A stretch of DNA of 64,000 nucleotides from Thioalkalivibrio nitratireducens DSM 14787 (lineage in GTDB: Bacteria > Pseudomonadota > Gammaproteobacteria > Ectothiorhodospirales > Ectothiorhodospiraceae): positions 3,810,501 to 3,874,500 of the forward strand of contig NC_019902.2 of assembly GCF_000321415.2 (NCBI RefSeq), in the 5' to 3' direction. The notes under the pieces were generated by a model. The model had not been told where the DNA came from, did no database searches, and saw nothing but the letters and a program-made list of their open reading frames with translations. Numbering within the stretch: the stretch's first letter is position 1; each line of letters starts with the position of its first letter. Below, piece by piece: positions 20,461 through 30,333 of the stretch. A program made the position numbers and the translations under genes.

Positions 20461-20939
20461 GGGCTCCTCCACCGGCAAGGGGATACTCTCCCGATACCCT
20501 CGAAGCCGCAAGTCCCGGCCCCGATACGCCTCGACAACCGTCCAACGGTTTCGCGCAATACGCCGGGATCAGGGTCCGTGAAGGGTCATGCGCCATCCTG
20601 CCGGGGGAACGCCGACCCGGTGCGCCCCCCGGCACGGGTACGCTGTATTCCAACCACCGCGCCGAATACTGCAGCGCGCGCGGCACTACCCAGTATAGGC
20701 GATCTCCATGCCCGACCGATTGCATCTCCCGTACATGCCTCGGCACCCGCAGTCAGCCGTGACTGGCGACTCGGGGCGGGCTGCCGCGGCGGGATCCCGG
20801 CGGCAACTGCAGCACGGGCTCCACGAGGCCCACATCGGCAACCGAGACATCCTGGGGATCAGGCCGGGCGGGGATAAACGGGTGCGACCGGGGTGATATC
20901 CCCGACCGCGGCACACCTACGCTGCCGCACCCGCGACGC
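20461..20939. other. Intergenic region, no gene seen
   Basis: About 480 bases between the SH3 gene and the broken GGDEF gene. Out-of-frame tail sequence of the latter extends into it (to about 20859) without recognisable homology. No repeat, promoter or RNA gene is evident. Confidence 0.35.
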
Positions 20940-21811
20940 GAGGGCGTTCCGGCCCATGGCGGACCTGGTCAGCCCGGTCTCTTCCGCGACCGGCACGAAT
21001 CGCCCGGGCAACACCATTCCGTGCTCGGGATCTCTCCAGCGAACCAGCGCCTCGACGCCGACGATCGCCCGGATTCGACCCTGACCTGAGGCTGGTAGAA
21101 CACCTCGAACTCTTCATTCTCGAGCGCCTTGCGCCGATGGGTCTCGAGGGTCAGGCGGGACTTGGCGGCCCTGGTAAGTGCCTGGGTATAGAAGCAGAAG
21201 GTATTCCGGCCTTTCGCCTTGGCCTGGTACATCGCGGCATCCGCGTTCTTGATCAGCACGGTGCCATCCGTACCGTCCTCCGGAAACAGGCTGACGCCGA
21301 CGCTACCACCCACATAAAGGTTCCGCAGCCGCTCCGTCTGGAATGGCTCGGCGATGCAATCTAGCAGGCTTTGGGCATGATCGGTCACGTAGGCGACGGG
21401 GTCTTTGGACAGATCCTCCAGCACGATCAGAAACTCGTCTCCACCGAACCGCCCGACCGTCTCGCCCTGACCGTGTCGTTCTTGCAGCCGTTCGCCTATG
21501 GCCCGGAGCACCAGATCGCCAAACGGATGCCCGAGACTGTCGTTGATGTTCTTAAATCGATCCAGGTCCAGAATCAGAACCACCAGACGTGCGCCGTCCC
21601 GCCGCGCAGACACGACGGCCCGTTCCAGGTGCTGCTGCAGCGCAGGGCGATTGCGCAATCCGGTCAGGGCATCGTGGGTGGCCTGTCGCGTCAACTGTTC
21701 CTGGTTTTCGCGCAGCAAGCGCTCCACGCGCCGGCGCCCGCTCCCCCTAATTACGTCCCTTGTGACCGGGAGCTGGCGTGGCCCAGGATCCGGCCGGGAA
21801 GCCGCTGCCAT
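20940..21811 (-). pseudogene. Diguanylate cyclase / phosphodiesterase (GGDEF-EAL) remnant
   Basis: Recognisable homology begins at RVERLLRENQEQLTRQATHD (about 21735) and runs through a full GGDEF domain: ALTGLRNRPALQQHLER, LDRFKNINDSLGHPFGD, RFGGDEFLIVLE, VGGSVGVSLFPEDGTDG, and ADAAMYQAKAKGRNTFCFY. No RxxD inhibitory site is seen. The EAL domain starts at FEVFYQPQVRVESG, then loses frame near 21070. In the next frame it continues IVGVEALVRWRDPEHGMVLP and FVPVAEETG before homology ends at about 20940. N-terminal sensor sequence is absent and most of the EAL domain is gone, so it is probably a decaying gene. The GGDEF domain itself looks intact. Confidence 0.8.
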
Positions 21812-22069
21812 CCGTCACGGCGTCACCGAGCAGAGAAGCCGGTCCGGCGGACGGGCCGTGCCGGGAGGCCGGACTGAGAGCCCCGCAGCACAACACCTAC
21901 TGTTGTAGTGGCTTTTTTGGGCGCGAGGGGAATTTCGCTTCTCCTGTGCTGCCGTCGTCTTCCGGTCCCGCCATTGCCAGACCGGAGCGTGGGCGTAGGC
22001 ATCTGCAGATGCGCCGTGGAGGCGATTCGCCGGCGCGTTACCAACACCGAGCAACCGAAGGAGACCGAA

Positions 22070-22444
22070 ATGAAAGCAGCGATCGTGGTGATGTCCGATC
22101 CCCAGGCCAACAGCGACGAGGCTCTGGGACGCGTGTTCAACGCCCTCGGGGTGGCCTACGATTTCAAGCAAAACGGTGACGATGTCACCGTGATTTTCCT
22201 GGGCGCGGGAACCCGCTGGGCCGCCCAGGTCACCAACGCCGACCACCCGTTGCACCAGTTGTACAAAACGGTGGAGGACAAGGTGGCCGGTGTCTCCGCG
22301 ACCTGTTCGGATTTCTTCGGTGCCGCCGGTGAAGCGCAGCAGGCCGGTTTCGCAATGCTCAAGGACAATGACGCCCCGGGAACCGCGGGCCTGCCCAGCC
22401 TGCGTGCGCTGGCTGCCGACGGTTATCAGGTCATGATCTTCTGA
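22070..22444 (+). CDS. DsrE-family protein
   Basis: 124 residues: MKAAIVVMSDPQANSDEALG, RVFNALGVAYDFKQNGDDVT, VIFLGAGTRWAAQVTN, then a C-terminal LRALAADGYQVMIF. The Rossmann-like order and final strand match small DsrE/DsrF-like proteins. These belong to the sulfur-trafficking family, but many members lack the sulfur-carrying Cys. The only Cys here is in VSATCSDFFGAAG (about residue 82), which could be the acceptor site. AAGGAG lies about 6 bases before the ATG, which settles the start. It is monocistronic and cytoplasmic, with no sulfur-oxidation genes next to it. Confidence 0.75.
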   Translation: MKAAIVVMSDPQANSDEALGRVFNALGVAYDFKQNGDDVTVIFLGAGTRWAAQVTNADHPLHQLYKTVEDKVAGVSATCSDFFGAAGEAQQAGFAMLKDNDAPGTAGLPSLRALAADGYQVMIF

Positions 22445-22731
22445 GTGCGCCGCCAACACCCGGCCCGGGTTTCCGGCGACGCCGGCCAGCATGCCAATCG
22501 GTACGCTAGCCGCAGCGTGTGCCGGGCCTCGCCGCCGAAGCGTCCAGCCCTCCGGCCCGGGTCGGCCGGTGAGCTGGGCTGCCCCTCCGGCAACTTTCGA
22601 CATTCCCGTCCTGTGGGCCGATCTTGCGGCGGCGCCAGGAAGCGGCTCAAGCAAACGGGGCCAAGGGCATGGCCCTCGGCCCCGTACACCCGCACCCGAG
22701 CGGGCTCGTGGTCATGCGGTCGCGAGGCCGG

Positions 22732-23619
22732 CTATCCGTGCACGAGAGCGGACGCGTCGCCGGACTTCACCGCATCGTCGCGGCGCACCATGGCTCGATA
22801 GCCATGCCACATGGCGAAGCCGAGCCACGGGAAGATCACGATCAGCGCGATGAAGCCCGTCACGAGCGCGGCCGCGAACAGCGCGGTGATGATCAGCCCC
22901 CAGAACAGCAGCGGCACGAGGTTACTGCGCAGCGCCCGGAGGCTGGTGGCCACCGCATCCACCAGGCCGCGGCGACGGTCGAGCATTGCCGGGAGAGTGA
23001 CGACGCTCAAGGCAAATACCGCCAGCGCGAACACGGCCCAGGCGGCCATTGCGCCGATCAGCGAAACGATGCCCTGCGGGGTCGAGAGCATGGCCCAGAG
23101 AACGGCGGGAGGCGTTCCAAGGATCGCGGGCGACGCCGCCGGTCCGCCGATCGTGCCAACGTTCATCACGCCGATCCAGAGCCAGACGAAACTGGCCCAG
23201 AGCAGGAAGAGCGCCGCGAGACCGGCTGCGAAAATCCACGCCGCGCCGCCCAGTTCCGCGATTGCCCCGAGACCGGTACGGAACCCCGTGCGTTCGCCGC
23301 GTTCGAGCCTTCGGGCCAGGTCATTCACGCCGACCGCCAGGACCGGCCCAAGCAGCAGGAAACCGAAGATCAGGGCAACGCCGAGCCAGGGCTGGCCCCA
23401 GGTCGCCCAGAGCAGAAACACTCCGGCTGCGCTCACCACCAGACCGTGCAGCAGTGCCACTGGCGCCTGCCACAGGTCGCTCCAGCCGCTACGCAGCCAT
23501 TGCAGCAGGTCGTCCGGGGCGTTGATCGGATTCACCCCTGGGGTGCCCGACTCGAGTGTCTGCCGCGGACGCACCTCGGCAGGATCGTCGGGATAGAGGA
23601 GTTCTTGCATGCGGTTCAT
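22732..23619 (-). CDS. DUF2189-type integral membrane protein
   Basis: A 295-residue multi-pass protein. The start MNRMQELLYPDD at 23619 is supported by a strong AAGGAGGT upstream; the frame is open further but without coding character. A ~60-residue soluble N-terminus contains NPINAPDDLLQWLRSGWSDL. About six hydrophobic segments follow (LLHGLVVSAAGVFLLWATWG; GVALIFGFLLLGPVLAVGVN; IFAAGLAALFLLWASFVWLW; and others), ending FIALIVIFPWLGFAMWHGYR. The repeated layout and the final WLGFAxWHGY motif match DUF2189 proteins, often annotated as cytochrome c oxidase subunit-like. Biochemical role unknown. Confidence 0.75.
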   Translation of the reverse strand: MNRMQELLYPDDPAEVRPRQTLESGTPGVNPINAPDDLLQWLRSGWSDLWQAPVALLHGLVVSAAGVFLLWATWGQPWLGVALIFGFLLLGPVLAVGVNDLARRLERGERTGFRTGLGAIAELGGAAWIFAAGLAALFLLWASFVWLWIGVMNVGTIGGPAASPAILGTPPAVLWAMLSTPQGIVSLIGAMAAWAVFALAVFALSVVTLPAMLDRRRGLVDAVATSLRALRSNLVPLLFWGLIITALFAAALVTGFIALIVIFPWLGFAMWHGYRAMVRRDDAVKSGDASALVHG

Positions 23620-24064
23620 AGTGACACCTCCTTGCGCGTGGGAGTACAGCGCGTGGAAACACCGGGACGCGCTCAGGCTATCCCTACTTGTGCGATCAGG
23701 ATTCCCCCCGCGAGTTCCCGCACCGGATCCGCCTGCGAACGCCGGGACCATCGCGCGGCAACACCGGCACACGCGCTGCCTGAACCGCCATTCACGGTCG
23801 CCGCACGCGGCCCGGACCGTGGAAAATCGCACACGCGCTGGCCCCTGGCCGTTTCCGCCCCCGGCGCTCGCGCAAGTGTGCGCCAGCTCCGGCGAGGTCA
23901 CGCCGGCGCCGTTGACGGCAAAGTCCGCTCTGGATGCTCAATGTTCGACGCGGCGGGGTTTGTGCGCGAAACGCGAATCGGGTCACAGGCCGGATCAATG
24001 CATGTCCCGACCGAGCGCTCGCGCAACGCGCTCTCCAACCCCCGCTTGCGTGACCGATGCCGGT
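23620..24064. other. Intergenic region, no gene supported
   Basis: 445 bases upstream of the DUF2189 gene. Open frames on both strands lack motifs. It carries the strong ribosome site of the DUF2189 gene at its left edge and presumably its promoter, which I could not place. Confidence 0.35.
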
Positions 24065-24301
24065 CTAGAACCGCCACCAGCGCCAGAAGCGCGGGCCGCA
24101 GCTCCGGACCGCCCGGGGAGGCGGCCCCGGCTGGCAGTACGCGAGGCTCACCAGCTCCTTGATCCGGTGGCGGTCGCACACCTCCTGCCCGAGATGACGG
24201 TCGTCGGCGATCACGCGCAGGACGTGCAGCCGGTCTTCCGCAGACAGCTGCCGATCGACAAAGGCGTTGAGCATTTCGTCACTGAGCGGTCGTTCGGTCA
24301 T
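24065..24301 (-). CDS. Short anti-sigma-factor-like protein
   Basis: 78 residues from the ATG at 24301: MTERPLSDEMLNAFVDRQLS, AEDRLHVLRVIADDRHLGQE, VCDRHRIKELVSLAYCQP. This helical segment resembles the N-terminal sigma-binding part of ECF anti-sigma factors (LNAFVDxxL..ER..V...). The membrane helix and periplasmic part usual for that family are missing; the protein ends in an aromatic/basic tail (CGPRFWRWWRF). No sigma factor gene is adjacent, so it may be a truncated remnant or a soluble variant. Its His/Cys pattern (HRIKE, C at about 48 and 61) does not clearly form a ZAS motif. Confidence 0.5.
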   Translation of the reverse strand: MTERPLSDEMLNAFVDRQLSAEDRLHVLRVIADDRHLGQEVCDRHRIKELVSLAYCQPGPPPRAVRSCGPRFWRWWRF

Positions 24302-24557
24302 CGCGATCTCTCTCGGCCATGTCATGGCATTGCGTGCAAGCCTCCCGCCACAGCGTCGCGGGCACCGGCTTGCAGAGCGCCTCCTTGTTCAGACGAAGAC
24401 GTGGCGCGGGAGCGGGGAATTCCGTTCTGGCACGAGCCGCGCCACCCGAGTGCGCCAACGCGATACGTGCATCGGTTCCGGCACAACCGGATCACAGTGG
24501 CCAATGCGGGCACGGGCTGGGTACACTCTGCGCCCGAGTGCCGTTCCGGATCCCGTG

Positions 24558-25208
24558 ATGACCGACCCGAGCCCCCTGCCGCGAGGCACGCTGTACATCG
24601 TTTCCGCACCCTCCGGTGCGGGCAAGACCAGCCTTGTGGCTGCGCTTCTTGAGCAGCTCGATCATGTGGCGCTGTCGGTGTCGCACACCACGCGCCGCCC
24701 GCGGCCCGGCGAGGTCGAGGGGCAGCACTATCACTTCGTCAGCGCCGAGCGTTTCCTCGACATGATCGAGGCGGGGGAACTGCTGGAACACGCGAAGGTA
24801 TTCGACAATTTCTACGGTACGTCCAAGGCCGCGGTGACTGCGCAGCTGAAATCCGGACACGACGTGATTCTCGAAATCGACTGGCAGGGAGCGCGCCAGG
24901 TACGGACCGCGATCCCGGAATGCCAGTCGATCTTCATCCTGCCGCCTTCACGCGCCGAACTGGAACGCCGCCTCCGTGGACGCGGTCAGGACGATGAGGC
25001 GGTGATCCAGCGCCGGCTGCGCGATGCCGAGTCCGACAGCACACACTTCCGCGAGTACGATTACACCGTGGTGAACACCGATTTCGACGAGGCGGTGCGC
25101 GATCTCGAGAGCATCTTCCGTGCGAACCGGCTGCGCACCGTCGAGCAGGAGATCCGCTACCGCACGATGATCGGGTCGCTGTTGGCGGGGGGGGCTGCCT
25201 CGGCGTAA
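24558..25208 (+). CDS. gmk: Guanylate kinase
   Basis: Phosphorylates GMP to GDP with ATP in purine nucleotide supply. 216 residues, normal length. The P-loop is SAPSGAGKTSL (residues about 15-25). The GMP-binding region SVSHTTRRPRPGEVEGQHYH and the lid/core motif ILEIDWQGARQV are present, as is the C-terminal YDYTVVNTDFDEAV. It heads the conserved gmk-rpoZ-spoT run on the plus strand, 36 bases before rpoZ. The ATG at 24558 gives the usual short N-terminus (MTDPSPLPRGTLYIVSAPSG). Confidence 0.96.
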   Translation: MTDPSPLPRGTLYIVSAPSGAGKTSLVAALLEQLDHVALSVSHTTRRPRPGEVEGQHYHFVSAERFLDMIEAGELLEHAKVFDNFYGTSKAAVTAQLKSGHDVILEIDWQGARQVRTAIPECQSIFILPPSRAELERRLRGRGQDDEAVIQRRLRDAESDSTHFREYDYTVVNTDFDEAVRDLESIFRANRLRTVEQEIRYRTMIGSLLAGGAASA

Positions 25209-25244
25209 GATGGGGGGTCCGATCTTTTTCCTCCTGGAGTCGAA

Positions 25245-25520
25245 ATGGCCCGCATCACCGTCGAGGACTGCCTCGAGCACGTCGACAACCGCTTCGAACT
25301 GGTTTTGATGGCCGCGCGACGCGCGCGCCATATCTCCCACGGCAAGGACCCGCGGGTGCCGGACGACAACGACAAGCCCACCGTGATCGCATTGCGCGAG
25401 ATCGCGGAAGGCCTGGTCGGCCCGGAGGTTTTCGACGAGCCGGACGAGCGCCCGCAACCGCAGATGCTGGACTTCAGCACGATCCGGCACTTGGAGCAGC
25501 TCGACGCCGACGAGCGTTAG
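25245..25520 (+). CDS. rpoZ: RNA polymerase omega subunit
   Basis: 91 residues, the usual size. [40 protein letters not shown] and [14 protein letters not shown] are signatures of omega, which binds the beta-prime subunit and helps form one ppGpp site. CTCCTGGAG lies shortly upstream of the ATG. It lies between gmk and spoT, 10 bases before spoT, the standard gammaproteobacterial order. Confidence 0.96.
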   Translation: MARITVEDCLEHVDNRFELVLMAARRARHISHGKDPRVPDDNDKPTVIALREIAEGLVGPEVFDEPDERPQPQMLDFSTIRHLEQLDADER

Positions 25521-25530
25521 CCCCGAGCCG

Positions 25531-27702
25531 ATGAATTCCGCGCTGCCGACCCTCGTCGGGGCCGCCACCGAACCGTCCACCGACTCCACGCGATTCCTGA
25601 TCAGCGACCTGTGCGCTGAACTCGAATCCTACCTCGCGCCCGAACAGATCAACGAGGTCTACCGGGCCTACCTGTTCGGGGCCGAGGCGCACGAGGGGCA
25701 GACGCGGAAGACCGGGGAACCGTACATTTACCATCCGCTGGCGGTCGCCCGGACCATGGGCGAAATGCGGATGGACCACCGGGCTATCGTGGCCGCGATC
25801 CTCCACGACGTGATGGAGGACACCCGGACCAGCAAGGAACGCATCCGCGCGGAGTTTGGCGCCGAAGTTGCGGACCTGGTCGACGGCGTGTCGAAACTGA
25901 CCCACCTGCAGTTCCAGACCAAGGCCGAGGCGCAGGCCGAGAACTTCCGCAAGATGATGCTGGCGATCACCCGTGACATCCGGGTGATCCTGGTCAAGCT
26001 CGCCGACCGCCTGCACAACATGCGCACATTGGGCGTGATGCGGCCGGACAAGCGCCGGAGGATCGCCCGCGAGACGCTGGAGATCTATGCGCCGATCGCC
26101 CAGCGGCTCGGCATGAATCGCATGCGCCGGGAACTCGAGCAGCTCGGCTTCGCCGCGCTGTACCCGCGCCGCTTCGCGGTGCTCGACGCGTCGGTGCGGC
26201 AAGCACGTGGCCACCGGCGCGAACCGATGCAGAAGATTGAGGCCGCGATTACCCACCGCATGGAAGCCGCCGGGATCGAGGCTCGGATCAGCGGGCGCGA
26301 AAAGGGGCTTTACAGCATTTACCGCAAGATGCTGGACAAACGCCAGCCGTTCAAAAAGATCGTCGATGTCTTCGCGGTGCGCATCGTCGTCGCGGACGTC
26401 GACACCTGCTACCGCGCGCTGGGCGTCGTGCACAACCTCTACAAGCCGGTACCCGGGCGTTTCAAGGACTACATCGCGATCCCGAAATCGAACGGCTACC
26501 AGTCACTGCACACGGTGCTCTTCGGGCCGCACGGCAGCCCGATCGAGATCCAGATCCGCAGCGCGGAGATGGATCGGGTGGCGGAAAGCGGCATCGCGGC
26601 GCACTGGCAGTACAAGGCCGGCGATGACCACGCGATGACCGCCCAGAGCCGGGCCCGCGAGTGGCTCAAGGACGTGCTCGAGATCCAGAATAGCGTCGGC
26701 AGCTCGATCGAGTTTCTGGAGAACGTCAAGGTCGACCTGTTCCCGGACGAGGTCTATACCTTCACGCCGATGGGCGAGATCATGGTGCTGCCGCGCGGCG
26801 CAACCCCGGTGGACTTCGCCTACGCAGTGCACTCGGACGTCGGCAATCACTGTGTCACGGCGCGAATCGACCGCCAGCTTGCGCCGCTTTCGGCGCGGCT
26901 GCAGAGCGGCCAGACGGTCGAGATCGTCACTGCCCCGGGCGCGCGCCCAAACCCCGCCTGGCTGTCGTTCGTGGTCACTGGCAAGGCCCGCTCGGGAATC
27001 CGTCACTGCTTGAAGTCGCTGCAGTCGGACGAGGCGGCGGCACTGGGCCGGCGCCTGATCGAGAAGGCGCTGGCCACGCTGGGCCAGGGGCTGGGGCAGA
27101 TCTCGCCGGTGCGAATGGACCAAGTGCTCGACGCGATGAAGATTCCCGACATCGACAGCCTGCTGGTCGAGATCGGCCTCGGCAATCGGATGGCGGCCCT
27201 GGTCGCGCGCCAGCTGGTCGGACAGGAACCCGCGCAGGAAGTCTGCGAGGGATCCGGATCGGCACTGGCCGTGAAGGGTACCGAGGGGCTCGTCGTCAAC
27301 TACGGGCGCTGCTGTTTTCCGATTCCCGGGGATCCGGTGATCGGGATCCTCAGCGCGGGACGCGGGCTGGTGGTCCACCGCGAGGCCTGTCGCAACCTGG
27401 GCGAACTCCGCGAGCGCAGCGACAAGACGGTATCGCTCGAATGGTCCAATGAGCCGGGGGCGGAATTCGCGGTTTCGGTGCGCGCCGAGACCGCGAACCG
27501 CCGCGGCGCGCTGGCCGAAATGGCGGCGGTGATTGCCGACCATGGCTCGAACATCGAGCACATCTCGTTCAACGAGCGCGACGGCCACTCGACCGCGATG
27601 ACCTTCACGATCACCGTGCGCGATCGCCGCCACCTCGCCCAGGTCATCCGTTCGCTGCGGCGCCTGAACGACGTGCTGCGAGTCCAGCGCAGCCGGGGAT
27701 GA
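25531..27702 (+). CDS. spoT: Bifunctional (p)ppGpp synthetase/hydrolase SpoT
   Basis: 723 residues, full length for the RSH family. The N-terminal HD hydrolase domain carries HPLAVARTMGEMRMDHRAIV and ILHDVMEDT (residues about 70-100), with intact HD and ED residues. The synthetase domain has RFKDYIAIPKSNGYQSLHTV; the RFKD form marks bifunctional enzymes. The TGS domain is at EVYTFTPMGEIMVLPRGATP, followed by the helical and conserved-Cys region (YGRCCFPIPGDPVIG) and a C-terminal ACT domain (HGSNIEHISFNERDG). It makes and degrades the stringent-response alarmone. It is co-directional with rpoZ, whose product forms part of a ppGpp site. Confidence 0.97.
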   Translation: MNSALPTLVGAATEPSTDSTRFLISDLCAELESYLAPEQINEVYRAYLFGAEAHEGQTRKTGEPYIYHPLAVARTMGEMRMDHRAIVAAILHDVMEDTRTSKERIRAEFGAEVADLVDGVSKLTHLQFQTKAEAQAENFRKMMLAITRDIRVILVKLADRLHNMRTLGVMRPDKRRRIARETLEIYAPIAQRLGMNRMRRELEQLGFAALYPRRFAVLDASVRQARGHRREPMQKIEAAITHRMEAAGIEARISGREKGLYSIYRKMLDKRQPFKKIVDVFAVRIVVADVDTCYRALGVVHNLYKPVPGRFKDYIAIPKSNGYQSLHTVLFGPHGSPIEIQIRSAEMDRVAESGIAAHWQYKAGDDHAMTAQSRAREWLKDVLEIQNSVGSSIEFLENVKVDLFPDEVYTFTPMGEIMVLPRGATPVDFAYAVHSDVGNHCVTARIDRQLAPLSARLQSGQTVEIVTAPGARPNPAWLSFVVTGKARSGIRHCLKSLQSDEAAALGRRLIEKALATLGQGLGQISPVRMDQVLDAMKIPDIDSLLVEIGLGNRMAALVARQLVGQEPAQEVCEGSGSALAVKGTEGLVVNYGRCCFPIPGDPVIGILSAGRGLVVHREACRNLGELRERSDKTVSLEWSNEPGAEFAVSVRAETANRRGALAEMAAVIADHGSNIEHISFNERDGHSTAMTFTITVRDRRHLAQVIRSLRRLNDVLRVQRSRG

Positions 27703-27784
27703 CCAACCCGCACCGGTACACTGACCCCGGCGCCCGCTTCGGGTATCTTCGCCCTCCAGTCCCAACGGCCCCAAGGAGAGTCCC

Positions 27785-28174
27785 ATGACCCGAACGATCG
27801 TCCAGACCGATGCCGCGCCCGCTGCGATCGGCACCTACTCCCAGGCCGTGCGCACCGATGCCACGGTCTACGTTTCGGGCCAGATCCCGCTGGATCCGGC
27901 GACGATGGATTTGATCGAGGGCAGCATGGAAGCACAGATACGGCGTGTGCTCGACAACCTGGCCGCGATCGCCACGGCGGCCGGCGGAACGCTGAACGAT
28001 GTGGCCAAGCTGAACGTCTTCCTGACCGACCTCAGCCATTTCCCGCTGGTGAATCAGGTGATGAGCGAGTATTTCAGCGAGCCCTACCCCGCCCGAGCCG
28101 CGATCGGCGTCGCGGCACTGCCCAAGGGAGCCGAGGTCGAGATGGACGCGATCCTGTACCTGCCCCAAGGCTGA
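27785..28174 (+). CDS. ridA: RidA family enamine/imine deaminase
   Basis: 129 residues. Family signatures are [20 protein letters not shown] and [20 protein letters not shown], with the catalytic-site Arg in PARAAIG. RidA trimers hydrolyse reactive 2-aminoacrylate and related enamines from PLP enzymes. AAGGAGAG precedes the ATG. It sits between spoT and recG, where enterobacteria carry trmH; the linkage of ridA to spoT-recG is frequent in other gammaproteobacteria. Cytosolic. Confidence 0.93.
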   Translation: MTRTIVQTDAAPAAIGTYSQAVRTDATVYVSGQIPLDPATMDLIEGSMEAQIRRVLDNLAAIATAAGGTLNDVAKLNVFLTDLSHFPLVNQVMSEYFSEPYPARAAIGVAALPKGAEVEMDAILYLPQG

Positions 28175-28197
28175 CCCACGCGAATGGAACGCGTTGA

Positions 28198-30249
28198 ATG
28201 GATCTCGACGCACCGCTGACCGCGCTCCGTGGCGTGGGCCCGAAACAGGCAGAGCGACTGGGTCGGCTGGGGCTGGCTCGGACCCATGACCTGTTGCTGC
28301 ACCTGCCGCTGCGCTTTGAGGACCGCACCCGCCTGACCCCGATCCGCGCGCTGCGTCCCGGGTCCCCGGCGCTGTTCGAGGGCCGGGTAGAAGGAACCGA
28401 GGTGGTCAACGGCCGCCGGCGCATGCTGCTCGTACACCTGGGGGACGCAGGCGCGCGCATTTTGCTGCGGTTTTTCCATTTCGGAGAGAGGCAGCAGCGG
28501 GCCTTCGGCAACGGGGTGCGTCTGCGCGCCTACGGCGAGATCCGCGGCATGCCGGGACTGCCGGAGTGCGTGCACCCAGAGTACCGCATACTGCGCGGGC
28601 AGCCTCCGCCACTGGAGCCCTGCCTGACCCCGGTCTATCCCGCCACCGAAGGCGTATCGCAGCGGCTGCTGCGCGAACTGGTCGGCGCCGCACTGCCCGA
28701 AGCGGGCCGTCTGCCCGACCTGCTCCCCGAACTGCGCGAGCGGGACTTGCCCGATCTCGCCGAAGCACTCGAGGCACTGCACCGGCCGCCCCCGAACCGG
28801 TCGTTGCCAGCCCATGCGCCGCGCCGCAGCCCGGCGCTGACCCGCCTGGTGCTCGAGGAACTGTGCGCGCACCAGCTGGCGCTGATGCTGCACGCGGGCT
28901 CGCGACCGCGCGGGCGCGCGCCGGCACTGCGCCCCGCGGGACAGCTCTGGCGGCAGGTCGTCGCCGAGCTTCCCTTCACGCTGACCGGTGCCCAGCAGCG
29001 CACGATCGCCGAGATCCAGACGGATCTGGGTCGGCAGCGGCCGATGAACCGGCTGCTCCAGGGCGACGTCGGATCGGGCAAGACCCTGGTCGCGGTCGCT
29101 GCCGCTCTCACCGCGATCGAGACCGGCCACCAGGTCGCGTTCATGGCGCCGACGGAACTGCTCGCGCGCCAGCACCTGCGCAACCTCGCGGCCTGGCTGG
29201 AACCGCTGGGCATCGCCATCGCCTGGCTCGGAGGCCGGCAGCGCAAGTCCGAGCGCGAGACACTCTTGTCGGGACTCGCCTCGGGCGAGCGGGCGCTCGC
29301 GGTCGGCACCCATGCGCTGTTCCAGGAACAGGTCGCGTTCGCTCGCCTCGGGCTCACGATCATCGACGAGCAGCACCGCTTCGGCGTGCATCAGCGCATG
29401 GCGCTGCGCAACAAGGGTGCGAAGCTGCTGCCGCACCAGCTGATCATGACCGCGACGCCGATCCCGCGGACCCTGGCGATGTCGCTGTACGCGGATCTGG
29501 ACCAGTCGGTGCTCGACGAGCGCCCGCCGGGGCGAACGCCGGTGAAGACCGCACTGATCAGCAGCGAGCGCCGCGACGAGGTCATCGCCCGGATCCGCGT
29601 CGCCTGCGGCGACGGCGTGCAGGCCTACTGGGTCTGCCCGCTGATCGAGGACTCCGAAACCCTGGAGGCGGAGGCCGCGGAAACCACCGCCGAACGCCTG
29701 CGTGCGGCGCTGCCGGAGCTGCGCGTCGAACGGGTGCACGGCCGGATGAAACCAGCCGAACGCGACGCGGTCATGGACCGTTTCCGCTCTGGCGCGATCG
29801 ACCTGCTGGTCGCGACCACGGTGATCGAGGTCGGGGTCGACGTTCCCAACGCCAACCTAATGATCATCGAGAACGCCGAACGCATGGGGCTCTCCCAGCT
29901 GCACCAGCTGCGCGGACGCGTCGGTCGCGGGCGCCGGGCCAGCGCCTGTGTGCTGCTATACCGGCCGCCGCTCGGCGAAGTCGCAACGGAACGGCTCGAG
30001 GCGATGCGCCGGACCGACGATGGCTTCGAGATCGCCGAGGTCGACCTGACGATCCGCGGCCCCGGCGAAATGCTCGGAACGCGCCAGACCGGCGAACGCG
30101 GCTATCGAGTGGCGGACTGGGGCCGCGACCAGGATCTGATGGAAGCAGCGACCCGGCTGGCCCGACAGGTGTTCCCCGACCGCCAGCGCACCCAGGCCCT
30201 GATCCGCCGCTGGCTCGGATCCGCAGCGCACTACGGCGGCGTCGGCTGA
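28198..30249 (+). CDS. recG: ATP-dependent DNA helicase RecG
   Basis: 683 residues. The N-terminal wedge/OB domain (PLTALRGVGPKQAERLGRLG; LVHLGDAGARILLRFFHFGE) is followed by the superfamily 2 helicase core. Motif I is GDVGSGKTLVAVAAA, motif II is the DEQH box in IIDEQHRFGVHQRM, and motif III is MTATPIPRTLAMSL. The C-terminal lobe has TVIEVGVDVPNANLMIIENA and the QLRGRVGRG motif VI. RecG remodels stalled forks and Holliday junctions. It starts 23 bases after ridA and converges with the acyltransferase gene. Length and motifs are complete. Confidence 0.97.
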   Translation: MDLDAPLTALRGVGPKQAERLGRLGLARTHDLLLHLPLRFEDRTRLTPIRALRPGSPALFEGRVEGTEVVNGRRRMLLVHLGDAGARILLRFFHFGERQQRAFGNGVRLRAYGEIRGMPGLPECVHPEYRILRGQPPPLEPCLTPVYPATEGVSQRLLRELVGAALPEAGRLPDLLPELRERDLPDLAEALEALHRPPPNRSLPAHAPRRSPALTRLVLEELCAHQLALMLHAGSRPRGRAPALRPAGQLWRQVVAELPFTLTGAQQRTIAEIQTDLGRQRPMNRLLQGDVGSGKTLVAVAAALTAIETGHQVAFMAPTELLARQHLRNLAAWLEPLGIAIAWLGGRQRKSERETLLSGLASGERALAVGTHALFQEQVAFARLGLTIIDEQHRFGVHQRMALRNKGAKLLPHQLIMTATPIPRTLAMSLYADLDQSVLDERPPGRTPVKTALISSERRDEVIARIRVACGDGVQAYWVCPLIEDSETLEAEAAETTAERLRAALPELRVERVHGRMKPAERDAVMDRFRSGAIDLLVATTVIEVGVDVPNANLMIIENAERMGLSQLHQLRGRVGRGRRASACVLLYRPPLGEVATERLEAMRRTDDGFEIAEVDLTIRGPGEMLGTRQTGERGYRVADWGRDQDLMEAATRLARQVFPDRQRTQALIRRWLGSAAHYGGVG

Positions 30250-30333
30250 CCCGTCGCACGCAGGCGGGAGAGGGGAGAAAAACCCTCCGATGAAGGGCAA
30301 GGCCCGTGTCGCTGCACGCAACCGACAGGGTGG

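Noticed and set aside
28084-29739. 551-codon minus-strand frame opposite recG
   Set aside because: Antisense to a full RecG with all helicase motifs; His/Gln/Arg-rich shadow composition.
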